From Prado023 sp963818445 (GTDB lineage: Bacteria; Actinomycetota; Actinomycetes; S36-B12; CAIYMF01), in NCBI GenBank assembly GCA_963818445.1, contig CAWFSG010000020.1, positions 1 through 64,000 on the forward strand: a DNA stretch of 64,000 nucleotides. Reading direction: 5' to 3'. Under the pieces are notes generated by a model. It saw only the letters and a list, made by a program, of their open reading frames with translations, had not been told where the DNA came from and did no database searches. Positions 63,592-64,000 of the stretch are shown here, piece after piece. Numbering within the stretch: the stretch's first letter is position 1; each line of letters opens with the position of its first letter. The position numbers and the translations under genes are program-made.

Positions 63592-64000
63592 TCAGCCGGC
63601 AAGCCCGCGGCTGTGGGCGAACACGACCACTTGGAGCCGGTCGCGCAGCCCGAGCTTGGCGAGGATGCGCGCGACGTGGGTCTTGACGGTTCCCTCACCC
63701 ACGACCAGGCGCTCGGCGATCTCGGAGTTCGTCAGCCCACGGGCGACGAGCGTGAACACGTCCCGCTCACGAGGTGTCAGGGCCGCGAGAGGGTCCGGGC
63801 CGCCGGTCGATGGTCGTGCGCCGTGCACGTATCGGGCCACCAGAGTGGCGGTGGCCTCCGCGCCGAGGGAGAACTCGCCTTCTGCGACGGCGCGGATCGT
63901 GGCAACCATCCTCTCGGCAGCGTCGGTCTTGAGCAGGAACCCGGAGGCGCCGGCAGCCAGGGCATCGAAGACGTACTCGTCGACGTTGTAGGTCGTCAGG
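63592..64000 (-). CDS. NarL/FixJ-type response regulator, 5' end outside window
   Basis: Visible are the end of the receiver domain (FLLKTDAAER, with the conserved Lys) and the LuxR-type HTH: LTPRERDVFTLVARGLTNSEIAERL, EGTVKTHVARIL. The frame is open to the last base, so the N-terminus lies beyond 64000. It is convergent with the toroid protein gene. Confidence 0.92.
   Translation of the reverse strand, partial: LTTYNVDEYVFDALAAGASGFLLKTDAAERMVATIRAVAEGEFSLGAEATATLVARYVHGARPSTGGPDPLAALTPRERDVFTLVARGLTNSEIAERLVVGEGTVKTHVARILAKLGLRDRLQVVVFAHSRGLAG

Noticed and set aside
1..64000. tRNA, rRNA or CRISPR
   Set aside because: No T-loop-like GGTTCGA context with cloverleaf pairing outside genes, no rRNA signature and no regularly spaced direct repeats.

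Overview
The window is high-GC actinobacterial chromosome. Evidence is an Lsr2-type nucleoid protein, mycobacterial-style Ku plus split LigD modules, many GTG starts, Tat and lipobox signals, a Rv2525c-like DUF1906 protein and numerous leaderless promoters (a -10 hexamer six to eight bases before the start codon). I cannot name a genus. No rRNA, tRNA, CRISPR array, prophage or intact insertion sequence was seen.

Layout. 0-6 kb: two closely related FlgO/TolB-like TPR proteins in opposite orientation flank a secreted tripeptidyl-peptidase-like lipoprotein and a multiply frameshifted CPBP protease; a 15-bp palindrome recurs upstream of two of these genes. 6-9.4 kb: AIM24 protein, membrane alpha/beta hydrolase, DUF2127 protein. 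9.4-12.3 kb: a degraded patch (half a DMT transporter abutting a VapB-like antitoxin without a start, and a PIN toxin with an amber codon), then a small Lsr2 and an orphan membrane protein. 12.5-15 kb: secreted PGRP amidase and an RTX-repeat protein with an acidic tail. 15.3-21.4 kb: an extracytoplasmic flavinylation module (ApbE, ferric-reductase-like membrane flavoprotein, FMN-binding protein) next to a two-component system. 21.5-24.7 kb: small membrane, HTH and lipoprotein genes and a possible iron box. 25-30.4 kb: a redox cluster (Tat-exported amine oxidase, secreted protein, LuxR-family regulator, VAO-type FAD oxidase) linked by a duplicated promoter and a CCCWGN4TCTGGG-type operator (W = A/T). 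30.6-36.6 kb: GyrI-like protein, terpenoid-cyclase-fold protein, Bcr/CflA exporter, YaaA, an epimerase-like protein and a secreted cell-wall protein. 36.8-42.7 kb: three c-di-GMP enzymes (two PAS-GGDEF paralogues and a membrane GGDEF-EAL protein). 42.9-45.4 kb: 5-oxoprolinase with PxpA fused to PxpB, then PxpC. 45.5-50.4 kb: TetR with an extra HTH domain, ECF sigma factor running into a zinc-finger anti-sigma, acetyltransferase, DUF1906 protein, methyltransferase. 50.5-59 kb: DNA end-repair island (Ku, ligase, LigD polymerase, AlkZ-like protein, SbcD, SbcC). 59-64 kb: hydrolase, TolB-like propeller, aminotransferase, a second toroid protein and the C-terminal part of a NarL-type response regulator cut by the window end.

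A dominant technical feature is the number of single-base frameshifts in otherwise well-conserved genes (at least fifteen, mostly one-base insertions). Many are probably assembly errors. I give reconstructed extents for such genes and reserve the pseudogene type for those with several lesions, a nonsense codon, or a missing end or start, and for the frameshifted anti-sigma segment inside the sigma-factor reading frame.
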